Source: an uncultured Rhodospirillales bacterium (GTDB taxonomy: Bacteria; Pseudomonadota; Alphaproteobacteria; Reyranellales; Reyranellaceae). From it: DNA of 64,000 nt. Numbering within the stretch: the stretch's first letter is position 1; every line of letters starts with the position of its first letter. Location: NCBI GenBank assembly GCA_945957125.1, contig CAMFJT010000001.1, forward strand, positions 20,940-84,939. Direction: 5' to 3'. Under the pieces are notes generated by a model. That model was not told the origin of the DNA and did not search any database. It saw nothing but the letters and a program-made list of their open reading frames with translations. This document shows, piece by piece, positions 52,901 to 62,442 of this stretch. The position numbers were made by a program, and so were the translations under genes.

Positions 52901-53273
52901 TGTCGTCATTCGCCTGTTCGTGAATGACGATCAGGCGCAGACCGTTGCTGCGCATCGCGCCATGTCGGCCGAACCTGTATTCGTGCCGAAAAGCGTTATT
53001 CTGGAAACCGAGTGGGTCCTTCGGAGCGTATATCGGCTGTCGTCCGCGGCAATTGCTACAGCCATCGAGACGTTGTTGGACACCGCGAACATCGACGTCG
53101 AGGACTCAATCGCAGTTGGACGTGCCGTCCTTTGGTTCAGACGCGGGCTGGATTTTGCGGACGCACTTCATCTGGCATCGAGTGCCAATGTCGATGCCTT
53201 TCTTACATTTGATGGTGCGATGCGTCGCAGAGCGTCCACCCTCGGTGCGGCTCCACCAGCGATCGCGCCATAG
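52881..53273 (+). CDS. vapC: PIN-domain ribonuclease toxin (VapC-like)
   Basis: 130 residues from a TTG. The PIN acidic quartet is present: AVDTNVVIRLFVNDD (Asp), ILETEWVL (Glu), and RRGLDFADALHLASS (Asp) followed by LTFDGAMRRRA (Asp). The enzyme cleaves RNA, and the upstream antitoxin neutralises it. It ends exactly one base before the convergent methyltransferase gene. Confidence 0.9.
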   Translation: MRAVDTNVVIRLFVNDDQAQTVAAHRAMSAEPVFVPKSVILETEWVLRSVYRLSSAAIATAIETLLDTANIDVEDSIAVGRAVLWFRRGLDFADALHLASSANVDAFLTFDGAMRRRASTLGAAPPAIAP

Positions 53274-54302
53274 CTATTTCGAGAACGCCACCACCTTCGA
53301 CAGGAAGGCGCGTTCGGTCGCGGCGGGCACGAGGCCCGTATCGGCGGCCCATTGTTCCACGCTCCCGGCGACATAATCCGCGTAGTACGGCTCGTGGAAA
53401 TAGTGGGGGAAGAGGTCGAGCAGGCCGTCCCAGGCCGGGTGATCGCCCTTCTGGATCGAATCGACGATCACGACGAGGCCATCGGGCTTCACGACGCGGG
53501 CCATTTCCCGCAGCGCGGCGGCGCGGATGTCGGGCGGCAGCTCGTGCAGCAGGAAGGACGAGACGACGAGGTCGAGGCTGGCATCGTCGAACGGCAGCGC
53601 CTCGGCGGCGCCCTCGAGCAGCTTGACCCGCGCGGTGCGGCCGATCAGGCGGCGGGCCTCGGCGAGATAGGGCGGGCTGAGATCGAGGCCGGCGAGGCGC
53701 AGTCCGGGCCACGCGCCGTGCAGGAAGGCGAGCAGCCGGCCGGTGCCGCAGCCGACATCGAGGCCGCGCAGGTCGCGCTGGCTGCGGCCGGCCATCCAGT
53801 CGGCGATCGGCTTCATCGCCCGGCGGCGCATGGCGTCGGCGGCGCCGGTGAACAGCACCTCGACCTGGGTGTCGTACAGCGCGGCCGATTCCTCGGAGAG
53901 CCAGCCGTCGCTCTGGAAATGGAAGTTCTGCCGGTAGTAGTCCGGCAGTCCGTCGCCCTGCCGGCCGGGCGGCATCTCGTCGTCGAGCAGGCCGTGGCGG
54001 CGGGCGTCGACCTGCGGCAGATCGCGGAAATAGCGCAGGCTGCGGCGTAGCAACTCGCCCGGGTCGGCACCCAGCGGCCGCGGTGCGGGAAACAGGCCGG
54101 CCTCGATATCCCGCCATTCCCGGGTGAAAAGCGCGCGCATGTCGGCGGTCAGCTCAGCCCGCGTCGGGGTCGGGCCGACGGGGAAGTCCGGCTTGGGCAT
54201 GGGCTTGAGGATCCGGCGCCCCGCCACGTAGTGGCTGGCATACCAGGCGACGCGGGCGGTCTGCCGGGCCGCGTAACCGAGACGATCCAAGGCTGAAACC
54301 AT
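53274..54302 (-). CDS. Class I SAM-dependent methyltransferase
   Basis: 342 residues. A 160-residue N-terminal part (including MPKPDFPVGPTPTRAELTADMRALFTREWRDIEAGLFP and YYRQNFHFQSDGWLSEESAALYDTQVEVLFTGAADAMRR) precedes the SAM domain: LRGLDVGCGTGRLLAFLHGAWPGLRLAGLDLSPPYLAEARRLI, EALPFDDASLDLVVSSFLLHELP, EMARVVKPDGLVVIVDS. Resembles the UbiE/COQ5-like group, substrate unknown. The QNFHFQSDGWLSEESA stretch recurs in a conserved alphaproteobacterial family. It faces argG across a 97-bp promoter gap. Confidence 0.82.
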   Translation of the reverse strand: MVSALDRLGYAARQTARVAWYASHYVAGRRILKPMPKPDFPVGPTPTRAELTADMRALFTREWRDIEAGLFPAPRPLGADPGELLRRSLRYFRDLPQVDARRHGLLDDEMPPGRQGDGLPDYYRQNFHFQSDGWLSEESAALYDTQVEVLFTGAADAMRRRAMKPIADWMAGRSQRDLRGLDVGCGTGRLLAFLHGAWPGLRLAGLDLSPPYLAEARRLIGRTARVKLLEGAAEALPFDDASLDLVVSSFLLHELPPDIRAAALREMARVVKPDGLVVIVDSIQKGDHPAWDGLLDLFPHYFHEPYYADYVAGSVEQWAADTGLVPAATERAFLSKVVAFSK

Positions 54303-54329
54303 CTGTTCCTCGCCATAAGTATAGCGCGC

Positions 54330-54357
54330 TTGCCCCTAGAAAGCCGGTGGCTATAGT
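54330..54357 (+). promoter_or_regulatory. Possible sigma-70-like promoter for argG
   Basis: TTGCCC (54330-54335) and TATAGT (54352-54357) are separated by 16 bases, 43 bp ahead of the argG ATG. Confidence 0.4.
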
Positions 54358-54399
54358 CGCGCGCTTTCCAACGCCGCAATGAACGTCCGAGGGGCAGCC

Positions 54400-55656
54400 A
54401 TGAGCGTGACTTATACCGGGCCCTACAAACGGGGCGACATCAAGAAGGTCGTGCTGGCCTATTCCGGCGGCCTCGACACCTCAGTCATCCTGAAATGGCT
54501 GCAGACCGCCTATGGCTGCGAGGTGGTGACCTTCACCGCCGATCTCGGCCAGGGCGAGGAGCTGTCGCCGGCCCGCAAGAAGGCGGAGCTGCTCGGCATC
54601 AAGCCCGAGAACATCTTCATCGAGGACGTACGCGAAGAATTCGTGAAGGATTTCGTCTTCCCGATGTTCCGCGCCAACGCCCTGTACGAGGGCCAGTACC
54701 TGCTCGGCACCTCGATCGCGCGGCCCCTGATCTCGAAGCATCAGATCGATCTCGCGCTGAAGACCGGCGCCGACGCCGTCTGCCACGGCGCCACCGGAAA
54801 GGGCAACGACCAGGTCCGCTTCGAGCTGTCCTATTACGCGCTGAAGCCGGACATCAAGGTGATTGCACCGTGGCGCGAGTGGGAGCTGACCTCGCGCACC
54901 AAGCTGCTCGAGTTCGCCGAGGAGCACCAGATTCCCATCGCCAAGGACAAGCGCGGCGAGGCCCCGTTCTCGGTCGACGCCAACCTCCTGCACTCGTCCA
55001 GCGAGGGCAAGATCCTCGAAGATCCGTGGGAAGAGGCCGATGAGATGGTCTACCAGCGCACCATCTCGCCCGAGAGCGCGCCGGACAAGGCGACTTACAT
55101 CGAGATCGAGTTCGAGAAGGGCGATGCCGTCGCCATCGACGGCGTCGCGATGTCGCCCGCGACGCTGCTCACGAAACTCAACGAACTGGGCAAGGCCAAC
55201 GGCATCGGCCGCCTCGACTTGGTCGAGAACCGCTTCGTCGGCATGAAGAGCCGCGGCATCTACGAGACGCCCGGTGGCACGATCCTCTACGCCGCCCATC
55301 GCGGCATCGAATCGATCACGCTCGACCGCGGCGCCGGCCATCTCAAGGACGAGCTGATGCCGAAATACGCCGAGCTGGTCTATTACGGCTTCTGGTACTC
55401 GCCCGAGCGCGAGATGCTCCAGGCGGCGATCGACAAGAGCCAGGAGAACGTCACCGGCACGGTGCGGCTGAAGCTCTACAAGGGCAACACCACGGTGGTC
55501 GGCCGCAAGTCGCCCAAGTCGCTCTACTCCATGCAGCATGTCACGTTCGAGGACGACCAGGGCGCCTACAATCAGCGCGACGCGGAAGGCTTCATCAAGC
55601 TGAACGCGCTGCGCCTGCGGCTGCGCGGCCTGGGGCAGGGCGGCCCCACGCGCTGA
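54400..55656 (+). CDS. argG: Argininosuccinate synthase
   Basis: 418 residues from ATG 54400, chosen over 54379 because GAGGGG sits 7 bases upstream. It joins citrulline and aspartate using ATP in arginine biosynthesis. The PP-loop is [18 protein letters not shown]; other family blocks are [35 protein letters not shown] and [16 protein letters not shown]. No other arginine gene is adjacent. Confidence 0.96.
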   Translation: MSVTYTGPYKRGDIKKVVLAYSGGLDTSVILKWLQTAYGCEVVTFTADLGQGEELSPARKKAELLGIKPENIFIEDVREEFVKDFVFPMFRANALYEGQYLLGTSIARPLISKHQIDLALKTGADAVCHGATGKGNDQVRFELSYYALKPDIKVIAPWREWELTSRTKLLEFAEEHQIPIAKDKRGEAPFSVDANLLHSSSEGKILEDPWEEADEMVYQRTISPESAPDKATYIEIEFEKGDAVAIDGVAMSPATLLTKLNELGKANGIGRLDLVENRFVGMKSRGIYETPGGTILYAAHRGIESITLDRGAGHLKDELMPKYAELVYYGFWYSPEREMLQAAIDKSQENVTGTVRLKLYKGNTTVVGRKSPKSLYSMQHVTFEDDQGAYNQRDAEGFIKLNALRLRLRGLGQGGPTR

Positions 55657-56363
55657 TCTTCGGCCTTCCCTATATCCATAGCGTCTTCGACGTCGCGGCC
55701 TGGCTGGCCTCGGTCGCGACGTTCTGGTTCTCGAGCCGCCGGCTGCTGCCGGCGGCGGCCTTGCCTGCCAATCGCGTCGCCCATCCCGGCGCCTACGCCA
55801 TCGCGGCGGGATCGGGCGCGCTGTGCGGCGCGATGTTCTTCGGCACGCTCAACACCTGGCTGAGCGGCGTGCACGCGCTCGGCTTCTCCATGGTCGGCGG
55901 GCTGGCCGGCGCGATCGCCTCGATCGAGGCGTTCAAGCGCATGACCGGGGTCACCGGCTCGACCGGTATCGCCTTCGCCGCGCCGTTCGCCGCGACGGTC
56001 GCGGTCGGCCGCCTCGGCTGCTTCTTCGCCGGCCTCGACGACTATACCTACGGCACGCCGACCGGCCTGCCCTGGGGTGTCGATTTCGGCGACGGCATCC
56101 GCCGCCATCCGGTCCAGCTCTACGAGGCGCTGGCGATGGCGGGGATGTATGTGGTGCTCTTGCGCAAGCTGGCGAGCGGCGACCGCTTCTGGCGCGCCAA
56201 CGGCTTCTACCTCGTGGCCGGCTGGTACGGCCTGCAGCGCTTCGTCTGGGAGTTCTTCAAGCCCTATGCAACGCTCGTCGGCCCGTTCAACCTGTTCCAC
56301 GTGGTCTGCCTCGGCCTCGTCCTGTACGCTGCCGTCATGATCCGGAGGAACCCGGCTCGCTAG
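55653..56363 (+). CDS. Lgt-like prolipoprotein diacylglyceryl transferase family protein
   Basis: The track starts at TTG 55761 (200 residues), but the same frame runs back to a CTG at 55653 overlapping the argG stop, adding a first helix ([20 protein letters not shown]); I mark this longer form (236 residues) as likely with an unusual start. The Lgt signature [16 protein letters not shown], then the diagnostic [15 protein letters not shown], and about six helices are present. Lgt moves diacylglycerol to prolipoprotein Cys. This is a shorter paralogue, and coupling to a radical SAM enzyme suggests another lipid or membrane-anchored substrate. Start codon choice is uncertain. Confidence 0.75.
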   Translation: MIFGLPYIHSVFDVAAWLASVATFWFSSRRLLPAAALPANRVAHPGAYAIAAGSGALCGAMFFGTLNTWLSGVHALGFSMVGGLAGAIASIEAFKRMTGVTGSTGIAFAAPFAATVAVGRLGCFFAGLDDYTYGTPTGLPWGVDFGDGIRRHPVQLYEALAMAGMYVVLLRKLASGDRFWRANGFYLVAGWYGLQRFVWEFFKPYATLVGPFNLFHVVCLGLVLYAAVMIRRNPAR

Positions 56364-56370
56364 GAGGCGC

Positions 56371-57786
56371 ATGTACGACGGCGTCGCGCGCAAGTCCGCG
56401 CCCTATCTCTTCATCGGCCAGACGACTTCTCTCTGCGAGACCTGCCTCGCGCTGGTGCCGGCCAAGATCGTGGAGGAGAACGGCCGCATCTATTACTCCA
56501 AGCGCTGCATCGAGCACGGGGTGATGAAGACGCTGGTGTCGGACGATCCGGTCTACTGGCGCCGCACGCTGGATTACCTGAAGCCGGGCGACCGGCCGCT
56601 GGCGCCGGGTACGCGCACCGAGCGCGGCTGCCCGTGGGATTGCGGGCTCTGTCCCGATCACGAGCAGCATAGTTGCGTGGCGATCGTGGAGATCAACGAG
56701 GCCTGCAACCTCGCCTGCCCGGTATGCTTCGCCGACTCCTCGCCGCGCCGCGCGACGCATCGCAGCCTGGCGGAGGTCGAGCGCATGTTCGACGCCCTGG
56801 TCGCCAGCGAGGGCGAGCCCGACCTGGTGCAGATCTCGGGCGGCGAGCCGACCATCCATCCGCAAATCCTCGAGATCATCGAAGCTGCCCGGCGCCGGCC
56901 GATCCGCCACATCATGCTCAACACCAACGGCATCCGCATCGCGGAGGACCCGGCCTTCGCCGATGGGCTGGCAGCCTTCAAGCCGGGCTTCGAGGTCTAC
57001 CTGCAATTCGATTCGCTCAACGACGCGGCGCTGAAGAACATCCGCGGCGCGGCGCTCTCGCGCATCCGGCGCGAGGCGCTGGCCGCGCTCGAGGCGCGCG
57101 GCATCTCGACCACGCTGGTCTGCACGGTGAAGCGCGGCGTCAACGATGCCGAGATCGGCGCCATCGTGCGCCATGCACTCAAATACAAGTGCGTGCGTGG
57201 CGTCACCTTCCAGCCGGTGCAGGATGCCGGACGCAACGACGGCTTCGATCCGTCGACCGACCGCATCGTGCTGAGCGAGATCCGCCGCCGCATCGTCGAG
57301 GAGTCCGGCATCTTCGCCGACGGCGACATGATCCCGCTGCCGTGCAATCCGGCCTCGATCTCGATCGGCTACGGCCTGCGCGACGGGGAGAAGGTCATCC
57401 CGCTGACCTCGCTGGTGCCGCGCGAGGCGCTGCTGCCCAGCATCCCCAACGCCATCTCGTTCGAGAAATATCCCGAGCTGCGCCAGCGCTTTGTCGACCT
57501 GCTCTCGCTCTCGACCGCCGACACCAACACCTCCGAGCGGCTGGGCTCTCTGCTCTGCTGCCTGCCGGACGTGCCGATGCCGCAGGGCTCGGGTTACGAG
57601 AACGTCTTTCGCATCACGATCGTGGAATTCCTCGACCGCTTCAATTTCTGCCTCGGCAACGTCAAGCGGTCGTGTGTGCACTTCGTCACGCCGGAGGGCC
57701 GGATCGTGCCGTTCGACACCTACAACACGTTTTATCGCCCCGGCGCCGCCGGAAACGCGCGGCTCGCGGCGGAACGCGGACGATGA
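56371..57786 (+). CDS. Radical SAM protein resembling archaeal tetraether synthase (Tes-like)
   Basis: 471 residues. N-terminal zinc-ribbon/rubredoxin-like cysteines C22, C25 and C46 (SLCETCLALVPAK, KRCIEHG) are followed by CPWDCGLC (87-94) and C102, then the radical SAM motif CNLACPVC (112-119), so there are two C-x3-C-x2-C clusters. QISGGEPTIHP and LNTNGIRIAEDP complete the core; more cysteines (CNPAS, LLCCLP, CLGNVKRSC) lie downstream. I recall the same N-terminal layout, LCxxC...YxKxCxxHG, CPxDCGLCPxH then CNLxCPxCF, in archaeal Tes proteins that join lipid chains. Bacterial members are uncharacterised. Tight linkage to the Lgt-like gene suggests lipid modification. Confidence 0.7.
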   Translation: MYDGVARKSAPYLFIGQTTSLCETCLALVPAKIVEENGRIYYSKRCIEHGVMKTLVSDDPVYWRRTLDYLKPGDRPLAPGTRTERGCPWDCGLCPDHEQHSCVAIVEINEACNLACPVCFADSSPRRATHRSLAEVERMFDALVASEGEPDLVQISGGEPTIHPQILEIIEAARRRPIRHIMLNTNGIRIAEDPAFADGLAAFKPGFEVYLQFDSLNDAALKNIRGAALSRIRREALAALEARGISTTLVCTVKRGVNDAEIGAIVRHALKYKCVRGVTFQPVQDAGRNDGFDPSTDRIVLSEIRRRIVEESGIFADGDMIPLPCNPASISIGYGLRDGEKVIPLTSLVPREALLPSIPNAISFEKYPELRQRFVDLLSLSTADTNTSERLGSLLCCLPDVPMPQGSGYENVFRITIVEFLDRFNFCLGNVKRSCVHFVTPEGRIVPFDTYNTFYRPGAAGNARLAAERGR

Positions 57787-58040
57787 GCGACCCCTCGCAG
57801 CCGCCGCCGCCGCCGCCCAATCCGCTGCTTCCGCCCGAGCCGCCGAAGACCCGCGCGCTCGGCTGGTTCTTCGCCATCTCGGGCAGCGTCGTGCTGGTGC
57901 TGACCCTGGGCTGTGTGCTTGCCGTGACCGACGGCAACCTGTTCGGCGAAATGGGAGGGATAGCGATCGCCTGCGGCTCGCCGACCTTCATCCTGGGGGC
58001 GGTGTTTCTCTGGCTGGGCACGCGTCGCCTGAAGCGCTAA
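57783..58040 (+). CDS. Small proline-rich membrane protein
   Basis: 85 residues; ATG overlaps the upstream stop (ATGA). A proline-rich N-terminus (SQPPPPPPNPLLPPEPPKT) is followed by two helices (LGWFFAISGSVVLVLTLGCVLAV and GGIAIACGSPTFILGAVFLWLG). No known family. Translation coupling to the radical SAM gene suggests a membrane accessory. Confidence 0.7.
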   Translation: MSDPSQPPPPPPNPLLPPEPPKTRALGWFFAISGSVVLVLTLGCVLAVTDGNLFGEMGGIAIACGSPTFILGAVFLWLGTRRLKR

Positions 58041-58049
58041 GTCTGTCGC

Positions 58050-58745
58050 ATGCCGTTCGACGACGTGAGACGCTCAGGCCCGGGACGCGGCGCGCCCGAG
58101 CGGGCGATCAACCTGCCGCCCGCCCTGCTGTGGCTGATCCTGATCAATGGGGCGGTGCACCTGCTTCGCCAGGCGCTGAGCCAATCGGTCGACCACCAAG
58201 TGTTGATGCAGCTCGGCCTGGTGCCCACGAATTACACCGGCGATCCGGGTGGCCCGTGGTGGTCGTTGCTCATGGCGCCGATTACCTATCAGTTCCTGCA
58301 CGGCGGTTGGGTCCATCTCGGCGTCAACATGCTCACCTTGGCTGCCTTCGGCGCGCCGGTGGAGCGGCTGTTGGGGATTCGCCGCTTCGTGCTGTTCTAC
58401 CTATCGGCCGGCATCGTAGCTGGCTTCATCCATGTGCTCTTCAATTGGGACTCCAGCGATCCCGTGATCGGCGCGTCGGGCGCGGTGAGCGGTGTGTTCG
58501 GTGGCGTGCTGATGGCACTATGGCAGGCGGGGCGAATGCCGTCGCTGCTTCCTGTCGCCGGCATCTGGATCGCGCTCAACGTCTTCTTTGGCATCTTCGG
58601 TGGCACGCCGGGCAGCGGCGGCGAGCCAGTCGCCTGGACCGCGCATATCGGCGGTTTCGTGTACGGGTTGGTCGCGTTGCGACTGTTCGTCCCGGGAGCG
58701 CTTGCCGCGCCGTCGCAACCGCCGCCGGCGGACGGCTCGCGCTAG
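58050..58745 (+). CDS. Rhomboid family intramembrane serine protease
   Basis: 231 residues with six to seven helices. The L1/HxxxN region HGGWVHLGVNMLTL, the catalytic serine motif VIGASGAVSGVFGGVLMALWQ and the catalytic His in WTAHIGGFVYGLVALRLF are all present, so it should be active. It cleaves membrane-protein substrates within the bilayer; its target is unknown. Ten bp separate it from the small membrane protein, so it may belong to the same operon. Confidence 0.9.
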   Translation: MPFDDVRRSGPGRGAPERAINLPPALLWLILINGAVHLLRQALSQSVDHQVLMQLGLVPTNYTGDPGGPWWSLLMAPITYQFLHGGWVHLGVNMLTLAAFGAPVERLLGIRRFVLFYLSAGIVAGFIHVLFNWDSSDPVIGASGAVSGVFGGVLMALWQAGRMPSLLPVAGIWIALNVFFGIFGGTPGSGGEPVAWTAHIGGFVYGLVALRLFVPGALAAPSQPPPADGSR

Positions 58746-58772
58746 GGAGCGACAGATGCTGCCGAGCCGCTG

Positions 58773-60137
58773 ATGCCGCTGCGCCGTTACCTCTCCGCCA
58801 GTGTGGTGGCCCTGACGCCGTCGGCCGTCGCGCTTGCCGTCCTCCATTGGACGGGGGCTCTGGCGGCGCGGCCCGCCCTCATCGCCTTCGCCTGCATCTC
58901 CGCCGTGACCGTGGTGCTGGTGCAGCACTATATCGCCTCTCTCGGCCGCTTCGCGCGCTTCGTCGGCGAGCTTTCGGGCCAGACCGAGCCCGCAATGCCG
59001 CGGCTGTCCTTCACGCCGGCCACCGAGGAGCTTGCGACGGCGGCGGCGACCCTGGCCAACGGCTGGCGGCGCCAGCGCGCGTCGATCGACAATCTCGCGG
59101 CATCCGCGCAGGCGATCGTCGACGGCCTTCCCGATCCGCTGATCGGCGTCGATCGCCAAAGGCGCATCGTGCGCACCAACCGGGCCGCAGTGGCGCTGCT
59201 CGGCGCCGTCGTCGCCGAGCGCGACCTTTCGACGGCGTTGCGTCACCCCGAGCTGCTCGCCGCCATCGATTCGCTGCTGGCGACGACGGACGGCAACTTC
59301 ACCGGTCCCGACCAGATCGCGGTCTCCCTCGTGCTGTCCGGCGCGCCGGAGCTCGATGTCATGGCCCATGCCCGTCGCCTGCCGCGCGCGGCGGCCGACG
59401 GTTCGCTGGCCCTGATCGTGCTGCACGACACGACGGCACTGCGGCGCGCCGAGCGCATGCGCGCCGACTTCGTCGCCAATGCCAGCCACGAGCTGAAGAC
59501 TCCGATTGCCGGCATCATGGGCTTCATCGAAACCTTGCGCGGCCCGGCGCGCGACGATGCCGCTGCCCGCGAGCGCTTTCTCGGCATCATGGCCGAGCAG
59601 GCCGAGCGCATGCGCCGGCTGGTCGACGACCTGCTGATGCTGTCGCGCATCGAGCAGCACGAGCACGCCCGGCCTGCTGCCGAGGTCGATGTCCGCAGCG
59701 TGCTCGAGGGCGTGCGCGACCTGCTGCAGCTCAAGGCCTCCTCCCGCAAGGTAGCGGTCGAGCTGGCGATCGCCCCTGCGCTGCCGCCGGCGGTAGGCGA
59801 CCGCGACGAGCTCATCATCGTTTTCCAGAACCTGATCGACAACGCGATCAAGTATGCCAAGCCCGCGACGACCGTGCGGATCGTCGCGCGTGCCCTCGAT
59901 CCAGGCCTGCTCGCCATCTCCGTCAGCGACGAAGGTGACGGTATCCCGGCAGCCCATCTGCCGCGCCTCACCGAGCGCTTCTACAGGGTCGACAATGCCC
60001 GTTCGCGCCAGCTCGGCGGCACCGGGCTGGGTCTGGCCATCGTCAAGCACGTGGTGAACCGCCATCGCGGGCGGCTCGAGATCCAGAGCACGCCGGGCAA
60101 GGGATCGACCTTCAGCGTGACGCTCCCCGCTGCCTGA
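58773..60137 (+). CDS. phoR: Phosphate-regulon sensor histidine kinase
   Basis: 454 residues. Two N-terminal helices (about 5-55) anchor it; a PAS-like domain follows (IVDGLPDPLIGVDRQRRIVRTNRAAVALLG), then the H-box ASHELKTPIAGIMGFIETL with the phosphorylated His, and the ATP-binding N-box NLIDNAIKYAK, G1-box DEGDGIP and G2-box GTGLGLAIV. Its place just before pstSCAB identifies it as PhoR, which would phosphorylate PhoB; phoB itself is not in the window. Confidence 0.9.
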   Translation: MPLRRYLSASVVALTPSAVALAVLHWTGALAARPALIAFACISAVTVVLVQHYIASLGRFARFVGELSGQTEPAMPRLSFTPATEELATAAATLANGWRRQRASIDNLAASAQAIVDGLPDPLIGVDRQRRIVRTNRAAVALLGAVVAERDLSTALRHPELLAAIDSLLATTDGNFTGPDQIAVSLVLSGAPELDVMAHARRLPRAAADGSLALIVLHDTTALRRAERMRADFVANASHELKTPIAGIMGFIETLRGPARDDAAARERFLGIMAEQAERMRRLVDDLLMLSRIEQHEHARPAAEVDVRSVLEGVRDLLQLKASSRKVAVELAIAPALPPAVGDRDELIIVFQNLIDNAIKYAKPATTVRIVARALDPGLLAISVSDEGDGIPAAHLPRLTERFYRVDNARSRQLGGTGLGLAIVKHVVNRHRGRLEIQSTPGKGSTFSVTLPAA

Positions 60138-60245
60138 TCGCGCGCCTGCGACATCTCGCTCCGAAGCGGGACATGCCGGCCCGGTGCGCGGAATCCAAGG
60201 CGGGATGAGGAATTCCCCTGTTCACTCCGTGTGATGTAATCAGAT

Positions 60246-60274
60246 CGTAACATTAGTGTCACAGAAAGGTGACC
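60246..60274. promoter_or_regulatory. Pho-box-like direct repeats before pstS
   Basis: Three hexamers GTAACA, GTCACA and GTGACC recur with 11-bp periodicity (60247, 60258, 60269), the arrangement recognised by PhoB. The site is 50-80 bp before the pstS start. Confidence 0.6.
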
Positions 60275-60323
60275 CAGGTCTCCTAGAGCGATGCGCGTTC
60301 GATTCGAACACAGGAGAGAACCC

Positions 60324-61364
60324 GTGAGAATTTCCAGACTGGCCATCACCGCCGTCGCGCTCGTCGCGACGACATGGTCGGCCTTCGCCGCCGATATTTC
60401 CGGCGCAGGCGCCACTTTCCCCTACCCGGTCTATGCCAAGTGGGCGGACGCCTACAAGAAGGAGACCGGTATCGGCCTGAACTACCAGTCGATCGGCTCG
60501 GGCGGCGGCATCAAGCAGATCAAGGCCAAGACCGTGACGTTCGGCGCGTCCGACGCGCCGCTCCCGGGCAAGGAGCTCGACGACGCGGGGCTCGCCCAGT
60601 TCCCCATGGTCATGGGCGGCATAGTGCCGGTCGTGAACATCGACGGCGTCAAGCCCGGCGATCTGGTGCTCGACGGCCCGACGCTCGCCAGCATCTTCCT
60701 CGGCGGCATCAAGAAGTGGGACGATCCCGCCATCGCCAAGCTAAACCCCGGCCTCAAGCTGCCGTCGCAAGCGATCGCCATCGTCCATCGGTCGGACGGG
60801 TCGGGCACGACCTTCAATTTCACGCACTACCTGTCCGACGTCAGCGCCGACTGGAAGTCGAAGGTCGGTACCAACACGGCCGTGCAGTGGCCGGCGGGCA
60901 TCGGCGCCAAGGGCAACGAAGGCGTCGCCAACAACGTGGCGCAGACCAAGGGCTCGATCGGCTATGTCGAGTACGCCTACGCCAAGCAGAACAAGCTGAC
61001 CTACACCAAGATGATCAACAAGGCGGGCAAGACGGTCGCGCCGACCGCCGAGACGTTCCAGGCCGCCGCCGCCAACGCCGACTGGAACAGCCAGCCGGGC
61101 TACGGCGTGATCCTGGCGAACCAGCCGGGCGAGCAGTCCTGGCCGATGACCGCCGCGACCTGGATCCTGCTCTACAAGAAGCCCGAGAAGGCTGACGACA
61201 CCACCGCGGCGCTGAAGTTCTTCGACTGGTCGTATGCCAAGGGCGCCGACATGGCCAAGGACCTCGACTACGTGCCGATGCCGGCCAAGGTGGTGACCGA
61301 CATCGAGAAGATGTGGAGCACCGAGATCAAGGACGGCAGCGGCAAGCCGCTGTTCGCCAAATAG
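60324..61364 (+). CDS. pstS: Phosphate-binding periplasmic protein
   Basis: 346 residues from a GTG at 60324 with AGGAGAG upstream; the track start at 60291 lacks that signal. A signal peptide ends at AFA|ADI (about residue 23). The family blocks are [52 protein letters not shown] and [17 protein letters not shown] (phosphate contacts). It binds phosphate for the PstCAB transporter, and expression should rise on phosphate starvation. Confidence 0.95.
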   Translation: MRISRLAITAVALVATTWSAFAADISGAGATFPYPVYAKWADAYKKETGIGLNYQSIGSGGGIKQIKAKTVTFGASDAPLPGKELDDAGLAQFPMVMGGIVPVVNIDGVKPGDLVLDGPTLASIFLGGIKKWDDPAIAKLNPGLKLPSQAIAIVHRSDGSGTTFNFTHYLSDVSADWKSKVGTNTAVQWPAGIGAKGNEGVANNVAQTKGSIGYVEYAYAKQNKLTYTKMINKAGKTVAPTAETFQAAAANADWNSQPGYGVILANQPGEQSWPMTAATWILLYKKPEKADDTTAALKFFDWSYAKGADMAKDLDYVPMPAKVVTDIEKMWSTEIKDGSGKPLFAK

Positions 61365-61388
61365 GCGAATCAACTAGGCGAAGCGAGG

Positions 61389-61417
61389 CGCCCCCCGGCC
61401 CGCGCGGCCGGGGGGCG
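61389..61417. terminator. Strong hairpin between pstS and pstC
   Basis: A 12-bp perfect GC stem (CGCCCCCCGGCC pairing GGCCGGGGGGCG, 5-base loop) starts 25 bp after the pstS stop with no T-run. Such structures stabilise or attenuate the mRNA so that pstS is made in excess. Confidence 0.65.
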
Positions 61418-61446
61418 GATCATCCATCGGGCGCCAGGGGGTAGAT

Positions 61447-62439
61447 GTGTCCGAAATGGCATTGAAAGACACGAGCATGGGGATCGAGCAATCGTCGTCG
61501 CGAGCCGCAGTGCTGAAGCGCCTGCGCGCAACCGACACCACGTTTCGACTGCTGACGCGGTCAGCCGCGATCGCGGTGCTGGTGCTGCTGAGCGGCACCA
61601 TCTTTTCGCTGGTCGTAGGCTCGGCGCCCGCCTTCCAGGCCTTCGGGCTCTCCTTCGTGGTCACCGAGGTCTGGAACCCGGTGACCGAGCAGTTCGGCGC
61701 CCTGGCGCCGATCTACGGCACACTGGTGACCTCCGCCATCGCCATGCTGATCGCCGTGCCGATCGGCGTGATGGTCGCCTTCTTCCTGACCGAGCTCTGC
61801 CCGAAGGCACTGCGCCGGCCGATCGCCATCGCCATCGAGCTGCTGGCCGGCATTCCCAGCATCATCTACGGCATCTGGGGCCTGTTCGTCTTCGCGCCGT
61901 TCCTGCAGAAGTACGTGCAGCCGTTCCTGATCGACGCCTTCGGCAGCATTCCGATCCTCTCGTCGATCTTCGAGGGCCCGCCGTACGGCATCGGCATGCT
62001 GACCGCCGGCTTCATCCTGGCGATCATGGTCCTGCCTTTCATCACCGCGATCTCGCGCGACGTGTTCGACTCGGTGCCGGCGGTGCTCAAGGAGGCGACC
62101 TACGGGCTCGGCTGCACGACCTGGGAGGTCTTCAAGTTCGTGATCCTGCCCTACACGCGGGTCGGCGTGATCGGCGGCGTCATGCTGGGCCTCGGCCGCG
62201 CTCTCGGCGAGACGATGGCGGTGACCTTCGTGATCGGTAACGCGCACAAGGTGTCGGCCTCGATCCTCGCGCCGGGCACCACGATCTCCGCCTCCATCGC
62301 CAACGAGTTCACCGAGGCGGTCGGCGATCTCTACACCTCGTCGCTGATCGCGCTCGGCCTCATCCTGTTCGTCATCACGCTGATCGTCCTGTCGGCCGCG
62401 CGCTACATGCTGCTGCGCCTTCAGAAGCGGGAGGGCTGA
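61447..62439 (+). CDS. pstC: Phosphate ABC transporter permease
   Basis: 330 residues from a GTG. Six helices with the binding-protein-dependent permease signature; the ABC-contacting loop is [51 protein letters not shown]. It pairs with PstA in the inner membrane. It sits 82 bp after pstS, past a hairpin, and 3 bp before pstA. Confidence 0.95.
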   Translation: MSEMALKDTSMGIEQSSSRAAVLKRLRATDTTFRLLTRSAAIAVLVLLSGTIFSLVVGSAPAFQAFGLSFVVTEVWNPVTEQFGALAPIYGTLVTSAIAMLIAVPIGVMVAFFLTELCPKALRRPIAIAIELLAGIPSIIYGIWGLFVFAPFLQKYVQPFLIDAFGSIPILSSIFEGPPYGIGMLTAGFILAIMVLPFITAISRDVFDSVPAVLKEATYGLGCTTWEVFKFVILPYTRVGVIGGVMLGLGRALGETMAVTFVIGNAHKVSASILAPGTTISASIANEFTEAVGDLYTSSLIALGLILFVITLIVLSAARYMLLRLQKREG

Positions 62440-62442
62440 TCC

